The notes beneath the pieces were generated by a model that saw only the letters and a list, made by a program, of their open reading frames with translations, was not told the origin of the DNA and did no database searches. DNA of 14,386 bases from Spirochaetaceae bacterium. GTDB taxonomy: Bacteria; Spirochaetota; Spirochaetia; Treponematales; Breznakiellaceae. Below are positions 13,625 to 14,386 of the stretch, one piece after another. The translations under genes were made by a program, and so were the position numbers. The stretch's first letter is position 1. The number at the start of each line of letters is the position of its first letter. Where the stretch lies: contig JAITGJ010000139.1 of NCBI GenBank assembly GCA_031280705.1, forward strand, positions 1 through 14,386. Direction: 5' to 3'.

Positions 13625-14188
13625 ATGAACAAAGAAAACATGGAAAAAGGTATTAAGGCAGAAAAATTATTTGAACAATATCTGAATAGTGAAAATATCC
13701 CATTCTACCGTATTGATCAAAATAAAGAATCTCAGTCTGAAGAATTTAAAAGTAAGAACATTCGTCGGCCTGACTATCTCATACATACAAAAAGAGGTGT
13801 ATTTTATATTGATGTTAAATATCGAGAGAAAAAACCTTTTGGTTTAAACTGTGAAGAACGGTTTCCTATTGATCAATATAATATAAAGACTTTATTCCAA
13901 TTTCAGGAACAATTGCATCATGATGTTTGGTTAGCTTTTACTGATGTACTAAACAAGCCGCATTTTTTGTATACAACTATATCACAAATATATGAATATT
14001 ATAAAAATATTGAAAAATTATATATAGAAAAGAATTATCAAAAATTCTCTAGAGTATTTATGTATATTCCTAATGCTCTCTTTTCATTTAATCGTTTATC
14101 TTTTGATAAAGGTTTTTATAATGAACCAGATTTAAGATATTTTGAAGAAGAAATAGAATACCTACGTAAAATAGCAAATTATAGATAA
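13625..14188 (+). CDS. PD-(D/E)XK nuclease-like protein of unknown function, probable gene-cassette cargo
   Basis: A 187-residue soluble protein I cannot assign to a named family. The N-terminal half fits a PD-(D/E)XK nuclease core: helix GIKAEKLFEQYL with Glu13, then RRPDYLIHTKRGVFYIDVKYR with Pro49-Asp50, Asp63 and Lys65 (D-x-K). The C-terminal half is rich in Tyr, Phe and Lys with no recognised motif. Possible roles are a restriction-like, repair or defence nuclease; catalysis is not shown. G+C is about 30% or less, far below the neighbours, and codons strongly favour A/T, indicating recent acquisition. A strong Shine-Dalgarno precedes ATG 13625. It ends 22 bases before an attC-like site in the same orientation, as in an integron cassette. 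Confident as a gene; moderate for the nuclease fold. Confidence 0.8.
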   Translation: MNKENMEKGIKAEKLFEQYLNSENIPFYRIDQNKESQSEEFKSKNIRRPDYLIHTKRGVFYIDVKYREKKPFGLNCEERFPIDQYNIKTLFQFQEQLHHDVWLAFTDVLNKPHFLYTTISQIYEYYKNIEKLYIEKNYQKFSRVFMYIPNALFSFNRLSFDKGFYNEPDLRYFEEEIEYLRKIANYR

Positions 14189-14209
14189 AAATAGAATACG
14201 GCACAACTT

Positions 14210-14386
14210 CGCATAACAGGTCTGTTTACGCTGCGCCGCCGGTAGGCGGCTTGGCCTCCATTCGGCCAGGTCATGGCTGCGCCATTCCCACGCCTCATTC
14301 CGGCACATTTTGCCAGCCCTGGTCTTTGCTGCGCAAAGCCCTTATCCGGGCTGGCAAAACGTCGTAAACAGCCGGAACGTTATACG
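14210..14386 (+). other. attC-like integron recombination site (right end at window edge)
   Basis: Ends are inverted as two paired boxes. The outer pair is CGCATAAC (14210-14217) and GTTATACG (14379-14386), one mismatch. The inner pair is CTGTTTACG (14222-14230) and CGTAAACAG (14363-14371), perfect. The segments between the boxes (4 and 7 bases) do not pair, like the unpaired central spacer of attC sites. The interior folds into further hairpins: GCCGCC/GGCGGC (near 14236-14250), ATGGC/GCCAT (near 14273-14285) and TTTTGCCAGCCC/GGGCTGGCAAAA (near 14308-14359, with CTTTGC/GCAAAG inside). At 177 bases it is long for an attC. The outer boxes resemble the R''/R' cores, though not the strict RYYYAAC/GTTRRRY consensus. 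No clear extrahelical base is seen. A MITE is the main alternative. Confidence 0.65.

Overview
The window reads as a chromosomal segment of a GC-rich spirochaete, most likely a gut or oral treponeme. This is inferred from gene content, from long intergenic poly-G/C tracts like those known in Treponema pallidum, and from an integron-type attC site of the kind known in T. denticola. No rRNA or other phylogenetic marker is present, so the genus is not proven. Base composition is strongly GC-rich throughout except for the last 850 bases, where an AT-rich gene sits in front of a GC-rich, highly structured terminal element.

Layout. Bases 1-1517 (minus) hold the 5' part of a GguA-type sugar ABC ATPase and, upstream of it, its ChvE-type sugar-binding lipoprotein. 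A long non-coding stretch (1518-2214) with a 12-G tract follows. Then come an EamA/DMT permease (plus) and queA (minus), which overlap tail to tail by 32 bases, and a YibE/F membrane protein and a lipoprotein alkaline phosphatase (both minus) separated by a gap containing a 14-G tract. A large non-coding region (6968-7893) carries a row of strong hairpins and a 13-C tract. It leads into a URO-D-superfamily protein and an MFS transporter, probably one operon. Next are a VanY-type D,D-carboxypeptidase lipoprotein (plus), a 14-bp palindromic tandem repeat between convergent genes, an MFS exporter and an XRE regulator (both minus), and finally an AT-rich PD-(D/E)XK nuclease-like gene followed by an attC-like site that ends at the window edge.

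How genes work together. ChvE and GguA are parts of one sugar importer whose permease should lie beyond base 1. The URO-D-like protein and the adjacent MFS transporter probably handle one imported compound, perhaps as a methyl donor. The XRE regulator may control itself and possibly the MFS exporter downstream. The remaining genes are individually expressed housekeeping or envelope functions.

Three themes stand out. (1) Four genes (DMT, queA, VanY-like, MFS exporter) have a TATACT-like -10 box 6-9 bases before the start codon and no Shine-Dalgarno sequence, which predicts leaderless mRNAs; the other genes, apart from the XRE regulator, have good Shine-Dalgarno sequences. (2) Three G/C homopolymers of 12-14 bases lie in non-coding DNA next to genes, as candidates for length-variable regulation. 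(3) The right end looks like an integron gene cassette carrying a small nuclease-like gene of unknown role.
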